Shown in pieces: positions 18,037 to 26,805 of a stretch of DNA of 64,000 nt. This stretch comes from Nonomuraea sp. MG754425. GTDB taxonomy: Bacteria; Actinomycetota; Actinomycetes; Streptosporangiales; Streptosporangiaceae. Numbering within the stretch: the stretch's first letter is position 1; every line of letters begins with the position of its first letter. The position numbers were made by a program, and so were the translations under genes. The stretch lies in NCBI RefSeq assembly GCF_021699195.1, contig NZ_SSXE01000087.1, positions 1 through 64,000 on the forward strand, read 5' to 3'. The notes under the pieces were generated by a model, which was not told the origin of the DNA, searched no databases, and saw only the letters and a list, made by a program, of their open reading frames with translations.

Positions 18037-18939
18037 GTGATAGACACGCGGCGGCTGCGTACGCTGCGGGCGGTGGCCGACCACGGCACGGTCACCGCCG
18101 CCGCGGCCGCCCTGCACCTGACGCCCTCGGCGGTGTCCCAGCAACTCGTGGCGCTGGAGCACGAGGTGGGCCACCGCCTGCTCACGCGCGACGGGCGCGG
18201 CGTGCACCTCACCGCCGTGGGCCGGATCATGCTGAGCCACGCCAACGAGGTCCTCGCCCAGCTCGAACGCGCCGAGGCCGAGGTGGCGGCGTACACGGCG
18301 GGCGAGGCCGGCGAGGTCACCGTGGCCTGCTTCGCCACGGCGATCAGCGCGGTGCTCTCCCCCGCCATCGCCGCCCTGCGCGAGAGCTCCCCCGGCGTGC
18401 GCGTCCGCGTGCAGGACGCCGAGGGGGACCACAGCCTGGCCCTGCTCCTCGACGGGCGGGCGGACCTGGCCGTCACCGTGGAGTACCGTGGCGCGCCCGA
18501 CGCCGCCGACCCCCGGCTGTCCCGCCGCCCCCTGTACGCCGAGCCGTTCGACCTGGTGCTGCCCGGCGGCCACCCGCTCGCCGATTCGGCCACGCTGGTG
18601 TCGCTGGCCGACGAGACCTGGATCGGCCCCTATCCGGGCAACCCGGTGCACGACGTGATCGCGTTCGCCTGCCGGCAGGCGGGGTTCACGCCGGACCTCG
18701 TGCACTGCTCCGACGACTTCCGCGCCGTGGTCGCCCTGGTCGGAGCGGGGGCCGGGGTGGCGCTGGTGCCCCGGCTGGCGCTGCGTGACATGGCGTTGCC
18801 CGGGGTGGTGGTGCGGCAGACGCCGGGCCCGGAGCGCCGCGTCTTCGCCGCCGTACGCCGGGGCTCGGACGCCCATCCCCTCCTGCGTCCGCTGCTGACG
18901 GCCCTCCGCCAGGTAGCCGAATCCCTCGGAACCGGGTGA
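18037..18939 (+). CDS. LysR family transcriptional regulator
   Basis: 300-residue regulator. The N-terminal helix-turn-helix covers residues 3-62 (RRLRTLRAVADHGTVTAAAAAL, then TPSAVSQQLVALE). The periplasmic-binding-protein-like effector domain starts at EVTVACFATAISAVL and shows GRADLAVTVEY and FRAVVALVGAGAGVALVP. GTG start at 18037. The MFS transporter begins 20 nt downstream on the same strand, so the two probably form an operon in which the regulator may respond to the exported compound. Confidence 0.88.
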   Translation: MIDTRRLRTLRAVADHGTVTAAAAALHLTPSAVSQQLVALEHEVGHRLLTRDGRGVHLTAVGRIMLSHANEVLAQLERAEAEVAAYTAGEAGEVTVACFATAISAVLSPAIAALRESSPGVRVRVQDAEGDHSLALLLDGRADLAVTVEYRGAPDAADPRLSRRPLYAEPFDLVLPGGHPLADSATLVSLADETWIGPYPGNPVHDVIAFACRQAGFTPDLVHCSDDFRAVVALVGAGAGVALVPRLALRDMALPGVVVRQTPGPERRVFAAVRRGSDAHPLLRPLLTALRQVAESLGTG

Positions 18940-18958
18940 AACCGATCATCATGGAGTG

Positions 18959-20128
18959 ATGTCGTACCGCGAGCTGCTCCTCCTGCCCGGCGTGACGGCG
19001 CAGGCCGTGTTCGGCTTCCTGGCCCAGCTCACGCAGCAGGTGGCCCCCATCGGGATCGTGCTCGTCGTCCAGGGATCGAGCGGCTCGCTGGCCCTGGCGG
19101 GGGTGACGGCGGCGGCGTTCTCCGTCGGGGCGGGCATGGGACGGCCCGTGCAGGGGCGGCTCATGGACCGGCACGGGACCGGGCCGGTGCTCGCCGCCAC
19201 GGCGTTCCTGCACGTGGCGGCGCTGCTGGCGCTGGTCGGCTGCGCCAGGCCGGGCTGGCCGCAGTGGCCGATGGCGGCGCTGGCCTGGGCGGCGGGCATC
19301 GGCTTGCCGCCGGTGTCGGTCAGCATGCGCCTCGAATGGGGCCACCGGGTGGCCGATGGACGGCGCACCGCCGCCTACAGCCTCGTGTACCTGGTGCAGG
19401 AGCTGGCCATGCTCGCGGGGCCGCTGGCGTTCGGGCTGCTGATCGCGGTGGCCTCGTCCTCGCTGGCGCTCGGCCTGGTCGCCGTCGCGGCCGGGGCCGG
19501 GACGCTCGCCTTCGCCAGGGCACTGCGCGCGGGCGCGCGGGCGACCACGCGGGAGCGGGGGCGGGTGTTCGGCGATCGCCGGATGGCGGTGCTGCTGAGC
19601 GTGGTGCTGCTGCACGGCTGCGTCTTCGGGGCGCTGCAGGTCGGGGTGCCCGCGCTGGCCTCCGCCCGTGGCGTGCCCGCCGCCACGGGGCTGCTGGTGG
19701 CGGCGCTGTCGGTGGGCGGGATCACCGGGGCCGCCGCCTACGGGGCCCGCTCCTGGGGCTCCCGCGTCCCGGTGCGGCTGGCGCTGCTGATGCTGCTGCT
19801 CGGGACGGCGCTGACGCCGCTGGCCCTGGTCGGGCCGCTGCCGCTGTTCGGGGCGGTGCTGTTCACCGTGGGCCTGGCGCTCAACCCGGCGCTGACGACG
19901 TCGTCCTTACTCGTGGACGAGTACGCGCCGGCCGCCCAGGCCGAGGCGTTCGGCTGGGTCTCCACGGCGCTCGGGATGGGCGGCGCGGCGGGGTCGGCGG
20001 TGGCCGGGCTGGCCGGTGAGCGGTTCGGCCAAGGGGCCCCCTTCCTGGCCGCCGCCACGTTCGCCCTGGTGGGGGCCGGGCTGGCGACGATCCTGACCCG
20101 GAGGCGCGGAAATCCGGGTGCGTCGTGA
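18959..20128 (+). CDS. MFS transporter
   Basis: 389-residue major facilitator with twelve hydrophobic helices, for example VLAATAFLHVAALLALVG and LVAALSVGGITGAAAYGA. The loop 2-3 motif reads GRPVQGRLMDRHGTGPVL near residue 63. The C-terminal half has LNPALTTSSLLVDEYAP. Start codons GTG (18956) and ATG (18959) are adjacent; GGAG lies immediately upstream, an unusually short spacing. It sits in an apparent operon after the LysR gene. Substrate unknown. Confidence 0.85.
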   Translation: MSYRELLLLPGVTAQAVFGFLAQLTQQVAPIGIVLVVQGSSGSLALAGVTAAAFSVGAGMGRPVQGRLMDRHGTGPVLAATAFLHVAALLALVGCARPGWPQWPMAALAWAAGIGLPPVSVSMRLEWGHRVADGRRTAAYSLVYLVQELAMLAGPLAFGLLIAVASSSLALGLVAVAAGAGTLAFARALRAGARATTRERGRVFGDRRMAVLLSVVLLHGCVFGALQVGVPALASARGVPAATGLLVAALSVGGITGAAAYGARSWGSRVPVRLALLMLLLGTALTPLALVGPLPLFGAVLFTVGLALNPALTTSSLLVDEYAPAAQAEAFGWVSTALGMGGAAGSAVAGLAGERFGQGAPFLAAATFALVGAGLATILTRRRGNPGAS

Positions 20129-20153
20129 GCGCGTCCGGTGTTGAGTGAGCCAG

Positions 20154-20765
20154 ATGATCGACGAACCTCTCGAACGGCTCCGCGCCGCCGCCCGGCGCAC
20201 CCGCGAACTGGCCCTGCGACGGGCGCGCACCGGCCTGGGCGTCCAGGACGCCGACGACGACGTCGGCACGATCGGCACCGACGGAGCGCTGGGGTTCGAC
20301 CCGTTCCCGCTGCTCGAAGCGCTGCACCGCCACGGCGTCCGGGCCGTGGTGATCGGGCAGGTGGCCGGCATCATGCACGGCTCCACCGAACTGACCGCCG
20401 ACCTGGACCTGCTCTGGGACGGCACCCCCGCGACCGCTCCCGCCCTGGCGGACGCCTTCGCCTCCGCCGGCGCCCGGCTCCTCGACGACGACGGCAACCC
20501 GTTGGCGACCCGCCCCGACGCCTTCCGCCGGCCCAAGGTGGAGTTCACCTCGCCCGGAGCCGGCGGCGACTGCTGCACCCCGGCGCTCCCCTGGGGCGAC
20601 CTGCGGGTCCGGGAGTTCCTCGACCGCGCGCTCACCACGACCGGCCCGGACGGCCTGGAGGTGCACTACGTCTCCCGCGCGGACCTGATCCGGATGCGCC
20701 GCGCCGTGGGACGTCCCAAGGACCTGCGGCGGGCCGACGAACTGGACGCCCTCGCCCGGAACTGA
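20154..20765 (+). CDS. Nucleotidyltransferase-fold protein
   Basis: 203-residue protein. Residues near 70-95 read VVIGQVAGIMHGSTELTADLDLLWDG; the G-S-x-x-x-T-x-D-L-D-L signature is typical of nucleotidyltransferase-superfamily proteins such as AbiEii/MenA-like or KNTase-like enzymes. The two aspartates of DLD would bind metal. The C-terminal part has VHYVSRADLIRMRRAVGRPKDL, resembling helices in AbiEii-type proteins. No antitoxin-like partner sits beside it, so a toxin role is not supported. ATG at 20154 chosen; GTG at 20145 is in frame. Confidence 0.7.
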   Translation: MIDEPLERLRAAARRTRELALRRARTGLGVQDADDDVGTIGTDGALGFDPFPLLEALHRHGVRAVVIGQVAGIMHGSTELTADLDLLWDGTPATAPALADAFASAGARLLDDDGNPLATRPDAFRRPKVEFTSPGAGGDCCTPALPWGDLRVREFLDRALTTTGPDGLEVHYVSRADLIRMRRAVGRPKDLRRADELDALARN

Positions 20766-20790
20766 TCACGCCCGGCCAGGTGCGGGACAC

Positions 20791-20876
20791 GGACCAGGCC
20801 CACGGTCTCGGTCAAGCGGACGCGTGGCCGGTCAGACGGGGGCGCGGGCCAGGTCCACGGCCTCGGTGAAGCGGGC
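20791..20876. repeat. Imperfect ~31-bp direct duplication of the 3' end of the GTPase gene
   Basis: The segment from 20791 and the segment from 20846 match at roughly 26 of 31 positions (both contain CCACGG-x-CTCGGT-x-AAGCGG). Read on the minus strand, the inner copy encodes the end of the GTPase (FTEAVDLARAPV) and the outer copy, beyond the stop, still encodes a similar peptide (LTETVGLVRVP). This looks like a decayed duplicate of the gene tail. Confidence 0.7.
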
Positions 20877-22610
20877 GTAGGTGTCCAGTTCCGCCTCGAC
20901 GGGCTCCAGCACCAGGTGCCGGCCGACCTGGCCGACGGACGCGCGCAGCGCCTTGCCCGTACGGCGGGCCCGGCGCCTGCCGCCGGCCCAGGCCGCCAGC
21001 CTGGACAGCAGCGCGATCAGCACACCCGCCAGCGCCCCGCCCGCCAGCAGCACCGTCGGCCACGGCACCACGCCGGCGGTCGGGAGCGGCGGCTGGGGCA
21101 GGCGCAGGTAGTCCATCCCGAACAGCACGCCCAGCCACAGGGCCCCGGCCAGCATGGTCGCGAACACCAGCCACTGCAGCACGTTGACGGCCCGCCACCA
21201 CCGGGGCCGTCGCGCGCCGGCGGCCGAGGTCGTGGCCACCGCCCGGTCCACCGCGTCCGTGAGGTCCTGGGCGTGTGACCTGGCCGCGTGCCGTACCGCC
21301 GCCGCCCACGGTCCGGGCAGCCCGGCGGCGGCCACCTCGCCGACGTCCCGGATCGCGGTCTCGACCTGCGCCCGCTGCACGGCGGACGCCGCGGGCACGG
21401 AGGTGCGCCCGACGATCTGCGCGTCCGCCCGCCCGTCCCGGGGAGCGCCGCCGATGCGCAGGCGGCGCAGCGGGTCGGGGCGGAACTTCCTGACCCACCG
21501 CGTGACCGGCCATCCGGTGGCGACGACGGCCCGATGCCGGTGTCCCTTGGCCACGGCCGCCACGACCAGCGGCACCCCGGCCGCCGCGCACAACGCCCCG
21601 GTGAGCGCCCGCTCGGCCCCGGACACGCGCTTGGCCACGCCACCGGGCGCCACACCGCCCCCGGATGCCGCCCCGCCGCCGGACGCCGCCTCCGAGCCGT
21701 CCTCGCCGTCGGCCTCGCCGCGCCCGAGCGCCAGCGCGCCACCGGCCGCGAGGTCGCCCTCCTCCCCGTGCGGTGCGGGAAGACCGTCGGCCGCGACCGT
21801 CGCCGAACCGGCGGTGGCGAGGTGGTCGGCGGCGGTGGCGATGTCCGCCGACAGGCGCGCCGACCAGGACCTGCGCCGCGAGACCCGGTCCGCGAGCAGC
21901 GAACGCAGCCCGTCCATGCCCTGCCCCGTACGGGCCGAGACGGCGAACACGGGGACGCCGGGCAGGCCGTCGTGTTCGAGCAGCCGCCGCAGATCGTGCA
22001 GGCAGCGGTCCACCGCGTCAGCGGGCAGCCGGTCCACCTGGTTGAGCAGCACGACCATCACGTCACGGTGCCTGGCCAGGGGGCGTAGGTAACGCTCGTG
22101 GAGGGCGGCGTCGGCGTACTTCTGGGGGTCCACCACCCACACCAGCAGATCGACCTGCTCCACCAGCCGGTCCACCTCCAGGCGGTGGGACAGCCGGATG
22201 GAGTCGTGGTCGGGCAGGTCGAGCAGGACGAGCCCGGACAGCGCGGGGTCCTCGGCGGCGGAGTGGCGGTGCGGGACGTCCAGCCAGTCCAGCAGCGGGC
22301 CCGCGCCGGCGCCGTCCCACAGCGCGGCCTGGGCGGTCGAGGTCGTCGGACGGGTGACGCCCACGTCCGCCAGGGCCTGTCCGGCCAGCGCGTTGTACAC
22401 GGAGGACTTGCCGCTGCCCGTGGCTCCGGCCAGCGCCGCCACGGTGTGGTCGATGGACAGGTCGCGGCGCGCGCCCGCCCGTTCGGCCACCGTACGCGCG
22501 CCGGACACCGCCGGGCCGGACAGCCGGCCCTCGCCCAGCGTGGCCGCCTCCAGCAGCGCGGCCAGCCGGGTGTCCAGCGACGGGCCCTCCTTACGGCGCA
22601 GCAACCTCAC
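20832..22610 (-). CDS. Dynamin-like/YfjP-type membrane GTPase (second of a pair, DynB-like)
   Basis: 592-residue GTPase. The P-loop is GATGSGKSS at residues 62-70, switch region TTSTAQAAL, G3 DLPDHDS near 133-139, and G4 NQVD near 190. An Ala/Gly-rich linker leads to two membrane helices, LQWLVFATMLAGALWLGVLF and PTVLLAGGALAGVLIALLS, then a basic C-terminal helix. It overlaps the upstream GTPase gene by 4 nt (ATGA). Adjacent GTPase pairs of this kind in Streptomyces (DynA/DynB) stabilise FtsZ rings during sporulation septation; the same role is inferred here from gene order and topology. Confidence 0.85.
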   Translation of the reverse strand: MRLLRRKEGPSLDTRLAALLEAATLGEGRLSGPAVSGARTVAERAGARRDLSIDHTVAALAGATGSGKSSVYNALAGQALADVGVTRPTTSTAQAALWDGAGAGPLLDWLDVPHRHSAAEDPALSGLVLLDLPDHDSIRLSHRLEVDRLVEQVDLLVWVVDPQKYADAALHERYLRPLARHRDVMVVLLNQVDRLPADAVDRCLHDLRRLLEHDGLPGVPVFAVSARTGQGMDGLRSLLADRVSRRRSWSARLSADIATAADHLATAGSATVAADGLPAPHGEEGDLAAGGALALGRGEADGEDGSEAASGGGAASGGGVAPGGVAKRVSGAERALTGALCAAAGVPLVVAAVAKGHRHRAVVATGWPVTRWVRKFRPDPLRRLRIGGAPRDGRADAQIVGRTSVPAASAVQRAQVETAIRDVGEVAAAGLPGPWAAAVRHAARSHAQDLTDAVDRAVATTSAAGARRPRWWRAVNVLQWLVFATMLAGALWLGVLFGMDYLRLPQPPLPTAGVVPWPTVLLAGGALAGVLIALLSRLAAWAGGRRRARRTGKALRASVGQVGRHLVLEPVEAELDTYARFTEAVDLARAPV

Positions 22611-24571
22611 GGCCTCTCCTCCGGCGCGTCCCCGGCCCTCGGCGAGGGCGGCCCATCCGGCCCGGGGTCCTCCGGCACCGGGTACTCGGCCGTCCGCGTG
22701 CGATCGGGCGCGGCCGGCCCACCCGCCGGCGGCTCGCCCGTCTCCGCCGCCGGCGACCCGCCCGCCACGGCACCCTCACCCGCAACATCGCCCTCACCCG
22801 CCGCCGCGTCCCCAGGCGCGGGCGACTCAGCCGTTCGTGTGCCGTCCGGTGCGGGCAGTTCGGCCGTCGTGGACGCCGGGAGTTCGGCGCGGCGGTCGCG
22901 GATGCGGCCGGCCGCCGCGCGCAGCGCGTCCGCCGTGCCCCGGGGCGGCTCCACCGGCTCCAGCCGCTCCGTGAACCGCGCCGCCTCCTCGTCCAGCAGC
23001 TCCCGCACCCGTTCCCGCAGGTCCTCCCTGGCGCGCACGGTCAGCGTCCGCACCGCCTGGTCCCCGAACACGGCCTCCAGCAGCTTCTGCGACAGCACGC
23101 TCGTCCCGCCCGCGATGCCCACCTCGATGCCCGTCAGCCCGCCCGTGGACGCGAACACGGCCAGCATGAGCAGCAGCCCGGCCCCGTTCACCCCGAAGGA
23201 GGCCAGCCTGGCGGTGGTGCGCCGCTCGGCCCCCTCCGCGCGGACGAGATCGAGCACGTACTCCTGCCACCCCCGCACCACCGCCTCGGCCCGCTTGGAC
23301 AGGCCGGCGGAGGCGCGGCCGAGGCGGGCGGACTCGACGGGGCCGATCCGTTCGAGGAGGCCGGGCCCGCCGGGAGCGGCCGACCAGCCCTCCAGGGCCC
23401 GTTCGGCGGACCCGTCGGCGGCTCCCCTGATCAGCGCCTCGACGCCGCTCTCCAGGGCGTCACGGAGCTGGGCCTCCGGCACCCGTCCGGTGAAGAAGCC
23501 GACGACGCGGTCGCGGATCCGGCCGACCCGGCTCTCCAGGGAGCGCATGAGGTCGCCGGTGCCGATGAAGTCCTGCCAGCGGGCCAGCACCTCGCCGCGC
23601 AGCAGCGAGCCGTCGCGCATGCCCTCGTCGAAGTCGGCCATCCCGCCCGCGTACGCGCCCGAGACGATGGCGCGCAGGCCGTCGAAGGCGGCCTGCTGGC
23701 GTTCGACGGCGGTGGCCAGCGCCGGCACGCGGGTGGCCAGGCTGTCGAGCGCCCCCGACAGCGTCTGGCGGACGACCCGCGCCCGTTCGGCCGCGTCGGC
23801 GGCCAGCCCGGCGAGCCAGGCGGAGATGTCCGCGACGGACGCGGCGGGCAGCCGGGACTTCTCGTCGGGCAGCGCGCTCTCGGGGACGGTGAACAGCCGG
23901 GTGCCGTCGAGTCCGTTCTCGGTGAGCAGGCGGGCCAGGTCGCGCGAGACGGGCTCGACGGCCTCCGGCGGCACCCGGTCGAGGACGACGGCCAGGGCGG
24001 TGCTGCGTTCGCGGGCCGAGCGCAGGAAGCTCCACGGCACCTCGTCGGCGTACCGGGCGGCGGTGGTGACGAACAGCCACAGGTCGGCGGCGGCGAGGAG
24101 CTGGGCGGCCAGTTCGCGGTTGGCGGTCACGACGGAGTCGATGTCGGGCGCGTCGAGCAGCGCCAGGCCTGCGCCCAGCGCCGGGGAGGTCACGAGGCGC
24201 AGCGCTCCGGGGCCCGCGCCGGTGGCGCGGGACAGGCCGGGCAGCACGTTCTGGCCCATGAACCAGGAGCGGTCGTCGGGGCTGACCACGAGCGTGGGCA
24301 CGAGGGTGGTGGGGCGCAGCACGCCCGGCTCGGCCACGTCGGCGCCGACCAGGGAGTTGACCAGCGTGGACTTGCCCGCCCCCGTGGAGCCGCCGACGAC
24401 GGCGAGCAGCGGGGCGTCGATGGCGCGCAGGCGGGGCAGCAGGTAGTCGTCGAGCTGGCCGGTCAGCTCGCGCAGGGCGCGCCGGTCGGCCTCGGTCTCG
24501 CCGACCGTCAGCGGGAACAGTTCCCTGTCGAGTGGCCGACGCAGCGACTCCAGCGCGCCCAGCAGGTCCAT
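22607..24571 (-). CDS. Dynamin family GTPase (first of a pair, DynA-like)
   Basis: 654-residue GTPase. The P-loop is GGSTGAGKST at 60-69, followed by RPTTLVPTL (switch I threonines) and G3-type LLDAPDIDSV near 138-147. The canonical G4 N-K-x-D is replaced by VLDRVPPE near 190. A long helical stalk follows, then a hydrophobic hairpin (GVNGAGLLLMLAVFASTGGLTGIEVGIAGG) typical of the bacterial dynamin paddle. The last 100 residues are Pro/Glu/Ala-rich and carry imperfect repeats (TRTAESPAP, TRTAEYPVP). First gene of the two-GTPase operon; both products are likely to act together at the membrane in cell division. Confidence 0.85.
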   Translation of the reverse strand: MDLLGALESLRRPLDRELFPLTVGETEADRRALRELTGQLDDYLLPRLRAIDAPLLAVVGGSTGAGKSTLVNSLVGADVAEPGVLRPTTLVPTLVVSPDDRSWFMGQNVLPGLSRATGAGPGALRLVTSPALGAGLALLDAPDIDSVVTANRELAAQLLAAADLWLFVTTAARYADEVPWSFLRSARERSTALAVVLDRVPPEAVEPVSRDLARLLTENGLDGTRLFTVPESALPDEKSRLPAASVADISAWLAGLAADAAERARVVRQTLSGALDSLATRVPALATAVERQQAAFDGLRAIVSGAYAGGMADFDEGMRDGSLLRGEVLARWQDFIGTGDLMRSLESRVGRIRDRVVGFFTGRVPEAQLRDALESGVEALIRGAADGSAERALEGWSAAPGGPGLLERIGPVESARLGRASAGLSKRAEAVVRGWQEYVLDLVRAEGAERRTTARLASFGVNGAGLLLMLAVFASTGGLTGIEVGIAGGTSVLSQKLLEAVFGDQAVRTLTVRAREDLRERVRELLDEEAARFTERLEPVEPPRGTADALRAAAGRIRDRRAELPASTTAELPAPDGTRTAESPAPGDAAAGEGDVAGEGAVAGGSPAAETGEPPAGGPAAPDRTRTAEYPVPEDPGPDGPPSPRAGDAPEERP

Positions 24572-24658
24572 GGGACCACGCTAACGTTCTTTGCGCCGCC
24601 GCTCCGGGACTGACCCGCGTTCCCGGTCGTCCGCCGTGTCCGGACCGTACGTCGAGGG

Positions 24659-25342
24659 TCAGCCGGACGTGGGGGGCTCGCGGAGCACGTAGCCGACGCT
24701 GCGCAGCGTGTGGATGAGCCGCGGCTCGACGTCGTCGACCTTGCGCCGCAGGTAGGAGACGTACGACTCGACCACGCCCGCGTCGCCGCCGAAGTCGTAG
24801 TTCCACACGTGATCGAGGATCTGCGCCTTGGACACCACCCGGCCGGCGTTGACCATGAAGTAGTGCAGCAGTTTGAACTCGGTGGGCGACAGCCGTACCT
24901 GCCGTCCGCCGCGCCACACCTCGCGCGCCTCCTCGTCCAGCTCCAGGTCGGCGACCTTCAGCTTGCTGGCGGGCGCGACCTCGCCCCGGGTGCGCCGCAG
25001 CACCGCCCGGATCCTGGCCTGCACCTCCTCCAGGCTGAACGGCTTGGTCACGTAGTCGTCGCCCACCCGCAGCCCGGCGATCTTGTCCTCGGTGGCGTCG
25101 CGGGCGGTCAGGAACAGCACGGGCGCGTCGATGCGCCTGGCGACCTCGAACCCGTCGAGGTCGGGCAGCATCACGTCGAGCACCACCAGGTCCGGCGAGG
25201 TCCGGACGGCCACCTCCACGGCCTCCTCGCCGTCGGCGGCGGTCAGCACCTCGAACCCGGAGAAGCGCAGGCTGGCGGAGAGCAGGTCCCTGATACTGGG
25301 TTCGTCGTCCACCACCATGATCAGCGCCTCGGGTTTCGTCAC
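24659..25342 (-). CDS. OmpR/PhoB-type response regulator with a shortened receiver domain
   Basis: 227-residue transcription factor. The receiver domain has MVVDDEPS (acidic pocket), the phospho-acceptor Asp in LVVLDVMLPD, Thr in LFLTARD and Lys in YVTKPFS. The winged-helix DNA-binding domain covers about 130-222 (LSPTEFKLLHYFM, ILDHVWNYDF, VVESYVSYLRRKV). It is about 65% similar to the regulator at 26805-27497 but lacks five residues after DGFEVARR and one in the segment before DDYVTKPF. GTG start. It lies 41 nt downstream of the kinase gene, which has another regulator on its other side, so it may share that kinase. Confidence 0.88.
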   Translation of the reverse strand: MTKPEALIMVVDDEPSIRDLLSASLRFSGFEVLTAADGEEAVEVAVRTSPDLVVLDVMLPDLDGFEVARRIDAPVLFLTARDATEDKIAGLRVGDDYVTKPFSLEEVQARIRAVLRRTRGEVAPASKLKVADLELDEEAREVWRGGRQVRLSPTEFKLLHYFMVNAGRVVSKAQILDHVWNYDFGGDAGVVESYVSYLRRKVDDVEPRLIHTLRSVGYVLREPPTSG

Positions 25343-25383
25343 CTACTTAGAGTGACAAAACGACCTGAGGGTTAGCTGAAGGC

Positions 25384-26805
25384 TCACTCCAAGGCGAGTG
25401 GGAGTTCGACGCGGAAGGTGGAGCCCGACTCCGGGGAGCTGTCCACGGTGACGGTGCCGTCGTGGGCCCGCACGAGCGCCTGCACGATGGCCAGGCCCAG
25501 GCCGCTGCCGCGGTCCTCGGCCGCGCGGCGGCGCGACCTGGCGGAGTCGGCCCGGTAGAAGCGCTCGAAGACGTGTTCGAGCTGCTCGGGGCCGAGCCCC
25601 GGGCCGTTGTCCACGACCTCGATGAACAGCTTGCCGCCGGCCGCCCCGGCCCGGACGATGATCGGGGAGCCGGGCTCGGTGTGCACGATGGCGTTGGTGA
25701 CGAGGTTGCTGACGACCTGGCGCAGGCGTACCTCGTCACCGGAGACGATCAGGGCCGCGCCGCCGACCACGTCCAGCTTGATCAGCCGGTCGGGGGCGAT
25801 GATGCGGGCGTCCTGCACGGCGTCGGCGGCCAGCGCGAGCATGTCCACGGGCTGCATCTTCAGCGGACGCTGCTGGTCCACCCTGGCCAGCAGCAGCAGG
25901 TCGTCCACCAGCACGCTCATCCGGCCGGCGGCCTTCTCCACGCGCTGCATCAGCTCGGCGGGGTCGGCGTCGCGGTCCTGCCTGGAGTACTCGGCGAAGC
26001 CGCGGATGGAGGTGAGCGGGGTGCGCAGCTCGTGCGAGGCGTCGCCGACGAACTGCCGCATGCGGTCCTCGGAGCGGCGGGCCGCCGCCTCGGACGCCGA
26101 CCTGGCGGCGAACGCGCTCTCGATCTGGGCCAGCATCCCGTTCAGCGATCGGGCCAGGCCGCCGACCTCGGTGCGCGGGTCGCCGTCCGGCACCCGGCGG
26201 TGCAGTTCGCCCCCGGCGATGGCCTCGGCCGTGCGCTCGATCTCGCTCAGGGGCCGCATGCTGTGCCGGACGATCGTGACCCCGGCCACGGCCAGGATGA
26301 GCAGGATGCCGCCGCCGCCGAGCAGTTCGATGAGCGCGAGCCGGGTGGTGATCGCGTTCACCTCCTCCAGGCTGACCGCGACCACGAGCGTGCGCCACTG
26401 GGTCTCGCTGCCCAGCACCCGCCACTCGCCGTCGCCGCTGACGGCCGGGGCCGTGTAGGGCTCGTGGCCGGGCGAGTTCGGCAGGACGGGCTTCGGCTTC
26501 ATGTCGACGTCCCGGTCGGTGAGCATCGGCATGTACGTGCCGCCGCGCTCCCTGACCATGGCGATGGCGTCGGACTCGATGAGGATCGGGTGCTCGGCGG
26601 TCTCCCTGTCCTTGCGCCAGTCGACCTTGACCTTCTTGTCCATGCGCGCGCTGAGCAGGTGCAACTGGCTGTCCACACGGTCGATGAGGTAGCCGTGCAG
26701 CACCGAGACGCTCACCAGGCCGATGAAGAACATGCCGAAGCCGAGCAGCGCCAGCATCGACGCGATCAGCTTGACCCTCAACGGCAGGCCGCGCAGCAGG
26801 GGCAT
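25384..26805 (-). CDS. Membrane sensor histidine kinase
   Basis: 473-residue sensor. Two transmembrane helices (LIASMLALLGFGMFFIGLVSV at 14-34 and LLGGGGILLILAVAGVTIV near 170) bracket an extracytoplasmic domain of about 130 residues. A HAMP domain follows, then HisKA with the phospho-acceptor His in DASHELRTPLTSIRGFAEYS. HATPase_c has N-box NLVTNAIVH, G1 VDNGPGLG and G2 GSGLGLAIVQALV. The ATG at 26805 overlaps the stop of the upstream response regulator (TGATG), so kinase and regulator are coupled. Architecture matches MprB/CutS-like sensors; the signal is not evident. Confidence 0.92.
   Translation of the reverse strand: MPLLRGLPLRVKLIASMLALLGFGMFFIGLVSVSVLHGYLIDRVDSQLHLLSARMDKKVKVDWRKDRETAEHPILIESDAIAMVRERGGTYMPMLTDRDVDMKPKPVLPNSPGHEPYTAPAVSGDGEWRVLGSETQWRTLVVAVSLEEVNAITTRLALIELLGGGGILLILAVAGVTIVRHSMRPLSEIERTAEAIAGGELHRRVPDGDPRTEVGGLARSLNGMLAQIESAFAARSASEAAARRSEDRMRQFVGDASHELRTPLTSIRGFAEYSRQDRDADPAELMQRVEKAAGRMSVLVDDLLLLARVDQQRPLKMQPVDMLALAADAVQDARIIAPDRLIKLDVVGGAALIVSGDEVRLRQVVSNLVTNAIVHTEPGSPIIVRAGAAGGKLFIEVVDNGPGLGPEQLEHVFERFYRADSARSRRRAAEDRGSGLGLAIVQALVRAHDGTVTVDSSPESGSTFRVELPLALE

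Noticed and set aside
20154..20765. Toxin-antitoxin or abortive-infection role for the nucleotidyltransferase-like protein
   Set aside because: No antitoxin-like gene is adjacent; the neighbours are an MFS gene and the dynamin operon, so only the fold is claimed.
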